DNA from: Mycobacterium sp. AZCC_0083
GTDB taxonomy: Bacteria > Actinomycetota > Actinomycetes > Mycobacteriales > Mycobacteriaceae
DNA length: 64,000 nt
Direction of reading: 5' to 3'
NCBI RefSeq assembly: GCF_014202335.1
Contig: NZ_JACHGP010000008.1
Coordinates: 186,001-250,000, forward strand
Shown here one piece after another: positions 1 through 9,020 of this stretch. Made by a program: the position numbers and the translations under genes. Each line of letters begins with the position of its first letter. The first letter of the stretch is position 1. The notes under the pieces are model-generated. The model worked only from the letters and a program-made list of their open reading frames with translations. It did not search any database and was not told where the DNA came from.

Positions 1-1974
1 GGGTTTTATCGCCGCCGCGTGCGTCGCATCGTTCCCGCTGCCACATTGACTCTGGCCGCCATCGCGGTCGCCGCGGAGCTGATGTTCTCCCGCAGTCGCG
101 CAGTCACAACGTGGTGGGACACAGTGGCGGCATTCTTCTTCTGCTCGAACTGGCGATTCGCGATCCAGGGCACCGACTACTTCAATGCGGGCGGCCCGAT
201 CTCGCCCGTGCGGCATTTCTGGTCGCTATCGGTGGAGGAGCAGTTCTACTTCGTGTGGCCCGCTGTGATGGCCGTTGTCGTGTTTCTGGTAACCCGCAAG
301 GCGATGAGCCTCAATGCGCGTCACCGGATCGCTGGCGCCATCATGGCCGCGCTGGTAGCGGGTTCGTTCACGTGGGCCGTCCTCAACACCACCAGCAGCC
401 CGAGCTGGTCGTACTTCTCCACGCTGACCCGCGGATGGGAACTCGGGTTCGGTGCGTTGCTGGCGATATTCGCCGCGAGCATGTCCAAGATCCCTGACGC
501 GATCCGCCCCGCGCTTGCCTGGATCGGGCTCGCGATCATCGCGTTAGGCGCCTTCTGGATCACCGAAGACATCGGTTTCCCAGGCCCGTGGGCGATCGTG
601 CCGGTCGTCGGTTCGGGGCTGGTGCTCGCCGCCGGCACCGGTGGCGCGGTTCGGTTTCTGTGGCCGATTACGAACATCGCCAGCGTCACGGTCGGCGATC
701 TGTCGTATTCGCTGTACTTGTGGCACTGGCCGGTGATCATCTTCCTCGGCTCAATCATGGAACCGGCCGGCTGGCAGTACTACGTTGCGGCGATCGGGAT
801 TACGGCTGCGTTGTCAACGTTCGCTTACTACTTCGTTGAGCAGCCGATCCTTGCCTCGTCATGGTTGAAGCCGCGCGATCAGCAGGCATGGCGGCATCAG
901 GCACGGCGGTCGCGCGACCGTTGGGGCAACATCCAACGAAGCTTGATGGCACGGTTCACTTTTGAGATGACACCAGGCCGGCAGATCGCCGGCGTCGTGG
1001 CTGCGGTGTTTCTACTCCTCGCGTCCGCTGGCCTGCTCGCCGTGCCGAAGCAGCCTCCTGCGTACATCTCGGCAGCCGCGGTCGACGCCGGCACGCCGCA
1101 ATCCGATAGTGGCAAGCCGCTGCCGCCGGTTGGGGCTGATCTGCAGCAAAAGATCATGGACGCGGTGAAAGCCCAAGCGTGGCCGGATCTCAATCCCAGC
1201 ATGGATGCCGTAGTCCAAGAAGATAAGGTGCGCGCCGACCTTGCAAAATGCGGCACTACAGTCGACGTGGATTGCTGGTTCGGCGAGGACGCGGCCCCTC
1301 ACACCATGGTGCTCGTCGGTGACTCGATCGGAATGTCCTACCTCCCAGCAGTCATCGCCTTCGTCAACGCCTCGGACGGGCAGTGGAAGCTGCTCAATCA
1401 GGCGTTGCTCGGCTGTGAGTTCGTCAACGCCGACGTCAAGAGCTATTCCGACGAAGCTCGCGCGCAGTGCTCGTTGCGAAAACAGCGCGCTATCGACAGC
1501 ATCAATCAGCTGCACCCCGACGTGGTGCTCATCTCGAACCGCTATAACGAGCTGGTGGACGCCAACACGCAGAAGCCGATTACGGATCAGGAATATCAGT
1601 CGTCGGTGCGCGACATCATCAACCGTTTCGCCGGATCGGCTGGGAAGGTGGCGCTTTTGACAGCGCCGCCCGACGACAAGTCGCCGTCGGACTGCTATCG
1701 CGCCGACGGTTCGCCTGCCGACTGCGTAGGGAGGCTCACGCAGCAATATCTCGACCGAATCAAGTGGGACACGTCGATTGCCCATTTGATCAACGGCGAG
1801 TTGATAGACACCACTCGGCTGTTTTGCACCCCGTCGAACTACTGCCCGATCTTCGCCGGAACCACACCGATGAAGGTCGACGCCCGGCACATCAGCAGCG
1901 AGTACGGCGATCTAATGTCGCCAGCGTTCACGGAGTTACTTCGTGGGACAGCTACGTTCAACGCTGCTGGGTGA
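1..1974 (+). CDS. Membrane O-acyltransferase (acyltransferase-3/OafA type) with C-terminal SGNH domain, 5' truncated
   Basis: The reading frame is open from base 1 (G-F-Y-R-R-R-V-R-R-I-V-P), which is the usual FYxRRxxRIxPA stretch after the first transmembrane helices of OafA-type acyltransferases. The true start therefore lies before the window and the GTG at 19 is internal. Several hydrophobic helices follow, with the family motif FWSLSVEEQFYFVWP in the first third. After about residue 330 comes a soluble SGNH-hydrolase-like half with the block-I motif VGDSIG and a late DxxH (DARH). Such proteins move an acetyl or acyl group across the membrane onto a surface glycan. As first gene of the polysaccharide locus it probably decorates that polymer. 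The substrate is unknown. Confidence 0.88.
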   Translation, partial: GFYRRRVRRIVPAATLTLAAIAVAAELMFSRSRAVTTWWDTVAAFFFCSNWRFAIQGTDYFNAGGPISPVRHFWSLSVEEQFYFVWPAVMAVVVFLVTRKAMSLNARHRIAGAIMAALVAGSFTWAVLNTTSSPSWSYFSTLTRGWELGFGALLAIFAASMSKIPDAIRPALAWIGLAIIALGAFWITEDIGFPGPWAIVPVVGSGLVLAAGTGGAVRFLWPITNIASVTVGDLSYSLYLWHWPVIIFLGSIMEPAGWQYYVAAIGITAALSTFAYYFVEQPILASSWLKPRDQQAWRHQARRSRDRWGNIQRSLMARFTFEMTPGRQIAGVVAAVFLLLASAGLLAVPKQPPAYISAAAVDAGTPQSDSGKPLPPVGADLQQKIMDAVKAQAWPDLNPSMDAVVQEDKVRADLAKCGTTVDVDCWFGEDAAPHTMVLVGDSIGMSYLPAVIAFVNASDGQWKLLNQALLGCEFVNADVKSYSDEARAQCSLRKQRAIDSINQLHPDVVLISNRYNELVDANTQKPITDQEYQSSVRDIINRFAGSAGKVALLTAPPDDKSPSDCYRADGSPADCVGRLTQQYLDRIKWDTSIAHLINGELIDTTRLFCTPSNYCPIFAGTTPMKVDARHISSEYGDLMSPAFTELLRGTATFNAAG

Positions 1975-1987
1975 GTAGGACCGCCGC

Positions 1988-2803
1988 TTACACCTGGATC
2001 TTCTTTCGTGCGAACCACAGGTCCTGCTGTATATGAGCGTCCGGTGGCACTGGCAGTTTGTCGACCTCGTCGAAGTCCGCGAGCAGGCGGTGGCGGACGA
2101 ACAGCGGCGGGTGGACGGCGAAGTAGAACTTCTTGCCCTCGGCAAAGCGCCCCTGGATGACGCATTCGCCGGCCGAAAAAGCCGCCCGCTCCTGCGGGGT
2201 GGTGAGCAAGAAGCGGTAATTCTCGCCATGGGTGGTGGAGAGCAGCACTCCGCCGGGCTTGAGCACGCGCTTTAGCTCCGCGGTCCAGGCCAGCTGTGCT
2301 GCCTCGGAGAGATGGGTCAGGACCGAAAAGTTGTACGCGACCTCGAAATGGTCGTCGGGGAAGGGCAGGGGCGGCATCAGGCCGTTCAGCGAGAAGCCAA
2401 CGCCGGGCACGTTGGCCTTGCACCAGGCGATCGTGGCCGCGTTGTAGTCGGTGCCTGCGACTTCGGCCGCCCGGGCGGCGAGCAGCATCGGCATGTGGCG
2501 GATCAGCCGGCCGGGGCCGCAGCCCCACTCCAGTACGCGCAGCCGGTGCTCGTCGGTGCGCGACATGATGGCGTCCGCGAAGACGCGAGCGTGGCGCAGG
2601 CCGCCCTCGTGATAGGCCGCCCAGTCGACCATGTTGTAGGCGTCGAAGGCGAGATCGGCCGGCGGCGGCACGAAATCCGGATGGGTCTCGAGGAAGCGGC
2701 GGTTGCGGTGGGCGCCCATCGCCCGCTTCTGGAAGAACCGCATGCGGTCGGCGGTGCTGAGCAGGCCGAGCGAGCGAATCGTGCTCATGATGGCGTATTT
2801 CAT
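1988..2803 (-). CDS. Class I SAM-dependent methyltransferase
   Basis: A 271-residue soluble protein. The SAM-binding glycine loop LEWGCGPGRL is at residues 91-100, the acidic ribose-binding residue is in AGTDYNAA and motif post-I is LPFPDDHFEVAYN, followed by LKRVLKPGG. These are the blocks of Methyltransf_11/25-type enzymes. The gene is convergent with the acyltransferase (stops 13 bp apart) and divergent from the glycosyltransferase at 3204. A GAGGG ribosome-binding site stands about 8 nt before the ATG. In this setting it probably O-methylates a sugar of the repeat unit. The acceptor cannot be read from the sequence. Confidence 0.8.
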   Translation of the reverse strand: MKYAIMSTIRSLGLLSTADRMRFFQKRAMGAHRNRRFLETHPDFVPPPADLAFDAYNMVDWAAYHEGGLRHARVFADAIMSRTDEHRLRVLEWGCGPGRLIRHMPMLLAARAAEVAGTDYNAATIAWCKANVPGVGFSLNGLMPPLPFPDDHFEVAYNFSVLTHLSEAAQLAWTAELKRVLKPGGVLLSTTHGENYRFLLTTPQERAAFSAGECVIQGRFAEGKKFYFAVHPPLFVRHRLLADFDEVDKLPVPPDAHIQQDLWFARKKIQV

Positions 2804-3203
2804 CGGGGCCCTCGGCTGAAGAATCTGGAAGAACTGGCGGGTGTGCGACGCGATCGAGGGTGAAGGCCATCAACCCGACCGCAGCCGCGGCAGTCGACAT
2901 TCACACGACCGCGATCGGCCTGGCCTCGGTTGTTCACGTGGATGCCCTTCTGCTGGAACGCGGTTGCAGCCCGGTCAGTAGATAGTGTGACGGAGTTCCT
3001 CGATGATTCCGTGCGGACGACAGATCGTTGGGGGGCCCCAGCGACAACCATGGGGAATCACCCGATTCGTCGTGCGTCTTGTCGCCATATTGTCGATTGG
3101 CAACGGCGTACCCGCCCCAAGAGGCGCCGAGCGGGCGAGGGGAGCGGCAAAATAGTGCCTTTGACGAAATGACCCGTTCGCCATTACACCTGGTTCGGAA
3201 GTC
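2804..3203. promoter_or_regulatory. Divergent intergenic region between the methyltransferase and glycosyltransferase genes
   Basis: These 400 bp have no convincing gene; the short frames on both strands lack protein-like composition. The region contains the shared locus element (3045-3068) 136 bp before the ATG at 3204. An AT-rich CATATT at 3086-3091 is a candidate -10, which leaves a leader of roughly 100 nt. The promoter of the leftward methyltransferase should also be here but I could not pick a clear one. Confidence 0.5.
3045..3068 (+). promoter_or_regulatory. Shared locus promoter element, copy 1
   Basis: The core GGGGAATCACCCGATTC is preceded by CAACCAT. From 3041 the stretch matches 31 of 33 bases with the copy at 18746-18778. 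An AT-rich hexamer (CATATT) follows 17 bp after the CGATTC end of the element, so the element overlaps the -35 position. It precedes the two GT4 genes. Function as an activator or sigma-factor site is inferred from recurrence and placement. Confidence 0.6.
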
Positions 3204-4424
3204 ATGACTGGAGTGCTCAAGGCCGGTAGTCGCATCTTGCTCGTGCACTCCGCCGATGACGCTTATGGATCTGACCGGGTGTTGGTCTCTGTAGCGGAGT
3301 ACTTGTGCCAGACACACACGCAGGTCCGCGCGCTGCTCCCGGACGATACAAGTCCCGGATGGCTGACCGAACGTTTAACGGAGATGGGTGTCGAGGTTCG
3401 GCGCGGTCCGTTAGGAGTTGCCCGAAGGCGCTATCTCAACAAAGGGAATCTGCCGAAATACGTGGTCAGCGTTGCAAGGGCCCGGCAGTTCGTAAAGGCG
3501 CAGATCAATGCGTTTGATCCCGAAGTGGTCTACCTCAACACGTCGGCTCTGATCGTGGGGGGACTCTTGGGCCGGAGGCATCGTTGGTCGATCATTTGGC
3601 ATATCCACGAGATAATCCAGCATCCCCGCTGGCTAGCCTGGCTGTTCCGAAGACTGCCGCTGAAGGCCGACCAGGTTATCGCCGTGTCGGAGGCCGTGTT
3701 CCGTCATTTGTGCGGCAATGCAGGTCCTTCGGATCGCGTAACATTACTGCGGAATGGCATTGCGCCCCGAGCCCTCCACGCAAAGCCGAGGTTGCCACCG
3801 CTACGGGTCTGTTTCGCCGGGCGACTGAGCGAGTGGAAGGGATACCATGTCTTTTTGGACGCGGCAATCGAACTCGCGTCGCACGGCGAACCGATCGATT
3901 TTATTATTGCTGGCGATCCATTGCCGAATGAACAATGGCGCACCGAGGAAATCCAGTCGGCCGTCGCTCGCCGAGCGTTGTCGAGCCAAATACGGGTAAT
4001 CGGCTTCCATTCGAACATCCCGGAGCTGTTCGACTCAGTACACGTTGTCGTGGTTCCGTCGATATTGCCTGATCCTCTGCCGACCGTCGTGCTCGAGGGG
4101 ATGCGCAGCGGATGCGTGGTCATTGCAGCGCGCCACGGCGGTGCCGTCGAGATGATTGAGGAGGGGGTGTCTGGCTTCTTGGTCACACCGAGCGACGCGG
4201 GAAGCTTGCAACGGGCCATACTGCGCGTGCTTGCCGAGCCAGGCCTTATCGATGACATCGGGCTCGCCGCATGGACACGGGTCGCGTCTGAGTTCACGAC
4301 GGAAGTATTTTGGCAGAATCTGTCACCTGTCTTTTCTCATGCGATCGATCTCGCATCGAGTCGCCGCAGGCGAGATAGGTGTAAGGGTGGTACTTCTATC
4401 CCCGGCAGCATGACGCGAGCTTGA
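3204..4424 (+). CDS. GT4 family glycosyltransferase
   Basis: A 406-residue soluble GT-B fold glycosyltransferase. The N-terminal half starts HSADDAYGSDRVL, as in retaining GT4 enzymes. The C-terminal half has the phosphate/nucleotide-binding stretch FAGRLSEWKGYHVFLDA and the EGMRSGCVVIAARHGGAVE block with the two glutamates of the EX7E motif. It transfers a nucleotide-activated sugar to the growing lipid-linked repeat unit at the inner face of the membrane. The ATG at 3204 begins just where homology begins. A second GT4 gene follows after 12 bp, so the two are co-transcribed from the element at 3045. Donor and acceptor are unknown. Confidence 0.88.
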   Translation: MTGVLKAGSRILLVHSADDAYGSDRVLVSVAEYLCQTHTQVRALLPDDTSPGWLTERLTEMGVEVRRGPLGVARRRYLNKGNLPKYVVSVARARQFVKAQINAFDPEVVYLNTSALIVGGLLGRRHRWSIIWHIHEIIQHPRWLAWLFRRLPLKADQVIAVSEAVFRHLCGNAGPSDRVTLLRNGIAPRALHAKPRLPPLRVCFAGRLSEWKGYHVFLDAAIELASHGEPIDFIIAGDPLPNEQWRTEEIQSAVARRALSSQIRVIGFHSNIPELFDSVHVVVVPSILPDPLPTVVLEGMRSGCVVIAARHGGAVEMIEEGVSGFLVTPSDAGSLQRAILRVLAEPGLIDDIGLAAWTRVASEFTTEVFWQNLSPVFSHAIDLASSRRRRDRCKGGTSIPGSMTRA

Positions 4425-4436
4425 GGTCGGTCCGAG

Positions 4437-5621
4437 ATGGATTCGCACCCACCGGCTACTGACCTCCGTGTTCTAATGATCGCGGACTGGTTTATCTATT
4501 ACCTTGCGCCGATAGCGGTTTCGCTCAACGTGACTGCCGAAGTGAAATGCGTGCTACGGGACCATGGCTTCGAGTTGGGGCTACCCGGGCAGGCTATCCG
4601 CGAGAAAGCGGCAATGTTTCGTCCACTTGAGGTCGACTTTGTGCCTGGCAAACAATTTGACCTACGTAGCCTCGGGGCTGTCGTTCGTATCATCAAGGGA
4701 ATCAGGGACTTTCAACCCCAGATTGTGCATTCTCAATGGCATTCGGACTGGCGTCTGCTGTTGCTATCCCTTGTTGCGCCGCGGGCATCAAGGATCTTGA
4801 CGGTCCATGACGTGACGCCCCATCCCGGTCAGCAGTTCCACACGAGCCCACTCAAACGACTGGTGAGGTGGGCGCTGTATCAAACAAGTGATGCATTTCT
4901 GGTGCACGGCGAGCGGTTGGTCGCACAGCTTCGCGAAGACCGCCGGGTCCCTGCGGCTGCGTACGTCGGAGTAGTCCCTCATGGTTCGCTGGCTCAACCG
5001 TCAGGGCGCTGCCCCCTGCCGATCGGTCGATCGCTGCTCTTCTTTGGGAGGTGGGAGTACTACAAGGGTCTCGATCTGCTGATCGAGGCGGTGGAAGCCG
5101 CGGGGGAGGTTGTCGGCGATCTGCGGCTCATCGTTGCTGGCCGGGGCTCGGAAGGCGCCCGAGCCCGTTCTCTCGTGCAGAACCCCCGGTTGTTCGAATG
5201 GCGAGAGGGTTTTGTCCGTGACGAGGATTTGCCAACGCTCTTTGGGTCGGTCTGCGCGGTGGTTCTGCCCTATCGGGAGGCGAGTCAGAGCGGCGTCGTA
5301 CCGTTGGCGTTCGCGAATGGGCGACCGGTGATCGCGACTGATGTCGGGGCCCTCGGGGAAGCAGTCGAGGATGGGGTGAACGGTCTTCTCGTCGAGTCTG
5401 CGACAGTGGAAGCGCTTCGAGACGCAATCATTCGTCTGTTCACCGAGCCAGGCTTGCTCACTACGCTGGCGGGCGGAGCGCAGGAGACGGCGGACGATTC
5501 GCTCGGATCTGCAGCCATCGCCCGTGCCCATCAGGCCATTTATACCGCGGTCGCAGATGCGAAATCGACAAGAGTGCGTCGGCCCTCTTGGCGCCGGCTG
5601 CGCGGTTCGGAACCTTGCTGA
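4437..5621 (+). CDS. GT4 family glycosyltransferase
   Basis: A 394-residue GT-B glycosyltransferase, second gene of the 3204-5621 unit. It has LLFFGRWEYYKGLDLLIEA in the donor-binding domain and the EX7E-containing region PYREASQSGVVPLAFANG followed by PVIATDVGALGE. The acceptor domain (residues 1-170) includes VHDVTPHPG. The ATG at 4437 is 12 bp after the previous stop. The gene is convergent with the methyltransferase ending at 5658. It probably adds another residue of the polysaccharide repeat unit. Sugar specificity cannot be assigned. Confidence 0.87.
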   Translation: MDSHPPATDLRVLMIADWFIYYLAPIAVSLNVTAEVKCVLRDHGFELGLPGQAIREKAAMFRPLEVDFVPGKQFDLRSLGAVVRIIKGIRDFQPQIVHSQWHSDWRLLLLSLVAPRASRILTVHDVTPHPGQQFHTSPLKRLVRWALYQTSDAFLVHGERLVAQLREDRRVPAAAYVGVVPHGSLAQPSGRCPLPIGRSLLFFGRWEYYKGLDLLIEAVEAAGEVVGDLRLIVAGRGSEGARARSLVQNPRLFEWREGFVRDEDLPTLFGSVCAVVLPYREASQSGVVPLAFANGRPVIATDVGALGEAVEDGVNGLLVESATVEALRDAIIRLFTEPGLLTTLAGGAQETADDSLGSAAIARAHQAIYTAVADAKSTRVRRPSWRRLRGSEPC

Positions 5622-5657
5622 CGTATGAAGAGTGCGGCGTCCCTGGGCTTTTCGGTG

Positions 5658-6449
5658 TCAGCCGCTGCGCACAATCCTGTAGACCGACTTTGCCACCGCA
5701 TTGTGCCGGAGAATCCGGCGTGGGGTAGCGCTGACTTGATCGAGCACGGTGACGGGGTGCCCGGCGAACACCGATTCCTTTATCTCGATTCGCGCACGGT
5801 GGCCGAACGGGGCGATGACGGCGTCGCGATACCGGTGGCCGAATTCGGGTCGGCAGAACAGCACCTTGTTGAAGCCGATCACGAAGGGCGCGAGCGCCCC
5901 GCCCCCGTCAAGGTAGCGAAGGGTGCCGACGGCGACGCCCGGCCACGCGGGGTTGAAGACGTCGTCGGCGACGACGACACCGCCCTCGGCCAGAGTTTCT
6001 TCCGCGAGCCGCATATCGCTGGTGACGACTTGCTCCGTGTGACCGCCGTCAACGCTGAACATGCGCACGCTTGAGCCGGCGAGTTCGACAAGCCGCTGCG
6101 GCTGTAGCCGGGTCGAGTCACCCTGGTGGACAACCAGTCCGTCGATAGAAGACCAGCGCTCGACGTTCCTGAGGAACCGTTGGTAGTCGCCATTACCGGA
6201 GTGGTCCACATTGAGGTCTTGGTCGCCGAACACGTCAACGGCAACCGCGGTCTCGTCACCCTCCTGAAGGAGCTTCAGTCCGATGAAGAGCTTGCCGCGG
6301 TGGACACCGATCTCAGCCACCGCGCCACCTACACCCTGCGCGCGCTGGACCGCGTCGACGGCGCTCAGCATCGTCAGTACCTCGGTTAGCATCCACCCCT
6401 GAACCAACCGATGTCCGACGTTGCGGTAGATGTCGAAACTGTCCCCCAC
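5658..6449 (-). CDS. SAM-dependent methyltransferase (TylF/Methyltransf_24-like)
   Basis: A 263-residue protein with the SAM loop VAEIGVHRGKLFIGL (about residues 43-57), an acidic DVFGDQD after strand 2, and FSVDGGHTEQVVTSDM with the D-x-x-H metal-type motif. It ends with GVVVADD. This pattern is typical of TylF/macrocin O-methyltransferase-like and other Mg-dependent sugar methyltransferases. It is the last gene of a leftward group with the methyltransferase at 6608, the glycosyltransferase at 7581 and the SMP-30 gene at 9021. A sugar O-methylation role in polysaccharide decoration is inferred. Confidence 0.78.
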   Translation of the reverse strand: MGDSFDIYRNVGHRLVQGWMLTEVLTMLSAVDAVQRAQGVGGAVAEIGVHRGKLFIGLKLLQEGDETAVAVDVFGDQDLNVDHSGNGDYQRFLRNVERWSSIDGLVVHQGDSTRLQPQRLVELAGSSVRMFSVDGGHTEQVVTSDMRLAEETLAEGGVVVADDVFNPAWPGVAVGTLRYLDGGGALAPFVIGFNKVLFCRPEFGHRYRDAVIAPFGHRARIEIKESVFAGHPVTVLDQVSATPRRILRHNAVAKSVYRIVRSG

Positions 6450-6607
6450 ACGGCGACCCTAATCCGAATTACGGCATATTGCAGAAGGCTCTCGAAAATA
6501 ACCTGATCGGGATGCGAGTTTCAGTTGTTCGGTGGGAAGCTTTGGCTCGATGCCGCCGAGCCCCAAGAAATTCGGTTCGGTAGTTGCATCGAAGGCCCGC
6601 GGTCGCG

Positions 6608-7486
6608 TCACCTCGACTTCCGATACGCCGCGAGCCAGATGTTCCTCGACACGCCTATCTTGCTCAAGAGTGCCCTAAGTCGCCGCTTGGACCTGGCGCT
6701 TGAGATTGTCCGCTCTTCTAGTCGATCGAGCAGCCGCAACAGTTGTAGACCAACTCCGCTCTGAATCACGAAGCCTCGAAACGATATGACGGCTTTCACC
6801 GTATCGAAGCCGACGGTGTTGAGCGCGCTGGCGAGTTCGTCGTACGTGTACTCTTTTAGATGCATGAATTCCGCGCGGTCGAATTCGAACACCCGGGAAA
6901 GATCATGTGGGCCGGAACTGCGGTGAGGAGTGTCGAACAGATAGATGCCCTCGGGTCGGAGGATCCGGCGGGCATGTTCGAGGTGTGTAAGAAGGTCGTC
7001 AGGGTGGAAGTGCTCGATGACTTGCGTCGAAATGACGATGTCGAATGCCTCATCTGGTTCGAACGAAGCAAGATGGACGCCGTCGGTGATGTGCCACTGC
7101 AGGCCCTCAGACTCTGCGAGGTGTTTTGAACCTCTCTCTTGGGTGATCTCGGTGGCGATGCACCTGTGCCCGCGTCGCACGAGGTCGCGAAGAAGTGCAG
7201 CTCTGCCACTTCCCACCTCGAAGACGTCAGCCTGCTCGGGAACGAGCTTGAGCCAGGCCGCCGTCAATCGTGGTGATTTCGACTCATCAGACGTGTTCAG
7301 CCAAGGTACGGATTGATACAGCTCGGTATAGGCCGCGCTGAATACCTGCCAACGCGACTCGGGCGTTGAGGCCAATAGCTCGCGGGTTAGCCGCTCCTCG
7401 AGTTCTCGGTGCGCCTCCACGTGCTCGATCCCGATTTCGTCCCCCAGCCCATAGTTTCGTCGATATCTCGATACGACATCAGACAC
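6608..7486 (-). CDS. Class I SAM-dependent methyltransferase
   Basis: The frame is open further upstream, but the best start is the GTG at 7486 (V-S-D-V-V-S-R-Y-R-R-N-Y). It has a strong GGAGGAG site 8 nt ahead and clears the neighbouring gene. The resulting protein is 292 residues. The SAM domain shows FEVGSGRAALLRDLV, the acidic ATEITQE, and the post-motif FDIVISTQVIEHFHPDDL, as in UbiE/UbiG-type enzymes. A C-terminal helical, basic region follows. It sits between two other glycan-modifying genes and probably methylates a sugar or a lipid-linked intermediate. Confidence 0.8.
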   Translation of the reverse strand: MSDVVSRYRRNYGLGDEIGIEHVEAHRELEERLTRELLASTPESRWQVFSAAYTELYQSVPWLNTSDESKSPRLTAAWLKLVPEQADVFEVGSGRAALLRDLVRRGHRCIATEITQERGSKHLAESEGLQWHITDGVHLASFEPDEAFDIVISTQVIEHFHPDDLLTHLEHARRILRPEGIYLFDTPHRSSGPHDLSRVFEFDRAEFMHLKEYTYDELASALNTVGFDTVKAVISFRGFVIQSGVGLQLLRLLDRLEERTISSARSKRRLRALLSKIGVSRNIWLAAYRKSR

Positions 7487-7580
7487 AGAACCGACTCCTC
7501 CCCGCCTTTCGGCCGCTGCTGAGCAAAATGGTATCTGGACAGGCGGTCGGTGTTCGATCTCTCGGCTAGGACGTGGAACC

Positions 7581-8681
7581 TCAATCGCGAAGAAGTGCGC
7601 GCAGGGCGCGCTCGTAGTCACTGCAGACTTGCGCCCACGAATAGAGCTGCTCGGCACGCCGTACGTTCCCCTGAGCGGCTTCGTCGAGTTCCGCCTGTCG
7701 ATCCATCAACTGGAGTACCGCCTTGGTGATCGCGTCTGAATCGGCACCGACGAATGTTCCTTCAGGCCCGAGAACCTCGCGATTGTAAATGGTGTCCCTA
7801 GCCAGGATCGGTGCTCCTGCCGCCATTGCTTGGACCAGCGACGGGTTTGTGCCTCCAACGCTGTGGCCGTGGAAGTACACGCCGGCGTGTTGCCAAAGTG
7901 CATGCAGCAGTAAGTCATTGCTCAAATGACCAAGCCATGACACCGAGGAGTGATTGGCCGCCAACTTTCGTGCCGCGGCATCCCACTCACCGCCGTATCC
8001 GGAGCTGCCGACTATCACTACCGGATGATTGGAAGCAATATCGGGAACTGCGTCGAAGAACTCGGGGACAGTATTCTCCGGGACGAGGCGTGCAACCATC
8101 AGGATGTATCCCCGATGGCTCAGCCCCTCGGGGACGTCGAGCGCAGGTGGCAGGTCGCCACCGTAGGGAATGAATACGCCCTCCACTCCGAAGGTTTCGC
8201 GCCAGTAGGCCTCGATTGCCCGCGCATCGAAAACGAGGGTATTGGCCCACCTCGCTGTGCACTTCGCCCCAGTCCGGAACACTGCCTTGGCGAGCGCGTT
8301 CCATTTCGCCCGCTCCCACTCCAGGCCGTCCACATTCACGAGTGTCGGAACGCCGCGGGCCTTCAGCAGCGGAAGGTAGTAGCCATTCGCCACGTTCATC
8401 ACCAATGCGACGTCGGGCCGGCGTGCCGCAGCGTCCAGTATCGACGTGAACCCGTACGAGAGCGTGCTCGTGCTCTTCTTCTCGAGCCCACGTGTCTCTC
8501 TGGAGACAACACGCGCATCCCTGTCTGGGTCTTCGGGCCGCGTCGCCCCGGGGCGGCCGTACACGGTGACATCCCAACCCGCACTTACCAAATAGGGTGC
8601 TAGCTTGCGGACTGCCGTTTCGAAACCCGAGTAATAACTGGGATAGCCGCGGGTTCCGATCAATGCGACTGATGGCACCAC
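7581..8681 (-). CDS. GT4-type glycosyltransferase with DUF1972 N-terminal domain
   Basis: A 366-residue GT-B enzyme. The N-terminus VALIGTRGYPSYYSGFET and the NVDGLEWERAKW block are hallmarks of DUF1972 glycosyltransferases such as bacterial beta-1,4-rhamnosyltransferases. The C-terminal half has ILMVARLVPENTVPEFFDA and GTNPSLVQAMAAGAPILA. The start is one of two tandem GTG codons (8681, 8678) directly behind GGAGGA; the second has the more usual spacing. A rhamnosyltransferase role is suggested by family resemblance only, since no rhamnose-synthesis genes lie in this window. Confidence 0.82.
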   Translation of the reverse strand: MVPSVALIGTRGYPSYYSGFETAVRKLAPYLVSAGWDVTVYGRPGATRPEDPDRDARVVSRETRGLEKKSTSTLSYGFTSILDAAARRPDVALVMNVANGYYLPLLKARGVPTLVNVDGLEWERAKWNALAKAVFRTGAKCTARWANTLVFDARAIEAYWRETFGVEGVFIPYGGDLPPALDVPEGLSHRGYILMVARLVPENTVPEFFDAVPDIASNHPVVIVGSSGYGGEWDAAARKLAANHSSVSWLGHLSNDLLLHALWQHAGVYFHGHSVGGTNPSLVQAMAAGAPILARDTIYNREVLGPEGTFVGADSDAITKAVLQLMDRQAELDEAAQGNVRRAEQLYSWAQVCSDYERALRALLRD

Positions 8682-9020
8682 TCCTCCGATCTGCCAGGCC
8701 CCCGGTGGCTGGTGTAATTCGCCTTGCGATACCGGGGTGTGAAGGTGTCAATCAAACGAGCCTATCTATAGTCGACACACCCGCGTACCCGAATCAGTAG
8801 GAGCGTCAGACCTATTGGTTATCCCCGGCCGTTACATCGCCGGTATGCGACGCTCTCGATGGGGTGCCCTTGACATGAAGATGATCAGATCACTTCATTA
8901 CCCATATCTTTGTCGCGGAGGCAGTTTCGTATGAGGCTGGCATTCTGGGCAAAGCTCGTCTGGGACGCCGCGGCGTACGACGATGCGGCCGCGATGTGCG
9001 GTACGGCGTGAATCTCTCTG
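8682..9020. promoter_or_regulatory. Intergenic region upstream of the DUF1972 glycosyltransferase
   Basis: 339 bp between two leftward genes, without a convincing coding frame. On the minus strand a candidate promoter has -10 TATAGA (8765-8770) and a weak -35 TTCGGG (8788-8793), 17 bp apart. This suggests the glycosyltransferase-methyltransferase-methyltransferase genes are transcribed separately from the SMP-30 gene. No copy of the shared locus element is visible here. Confidence 0.4.
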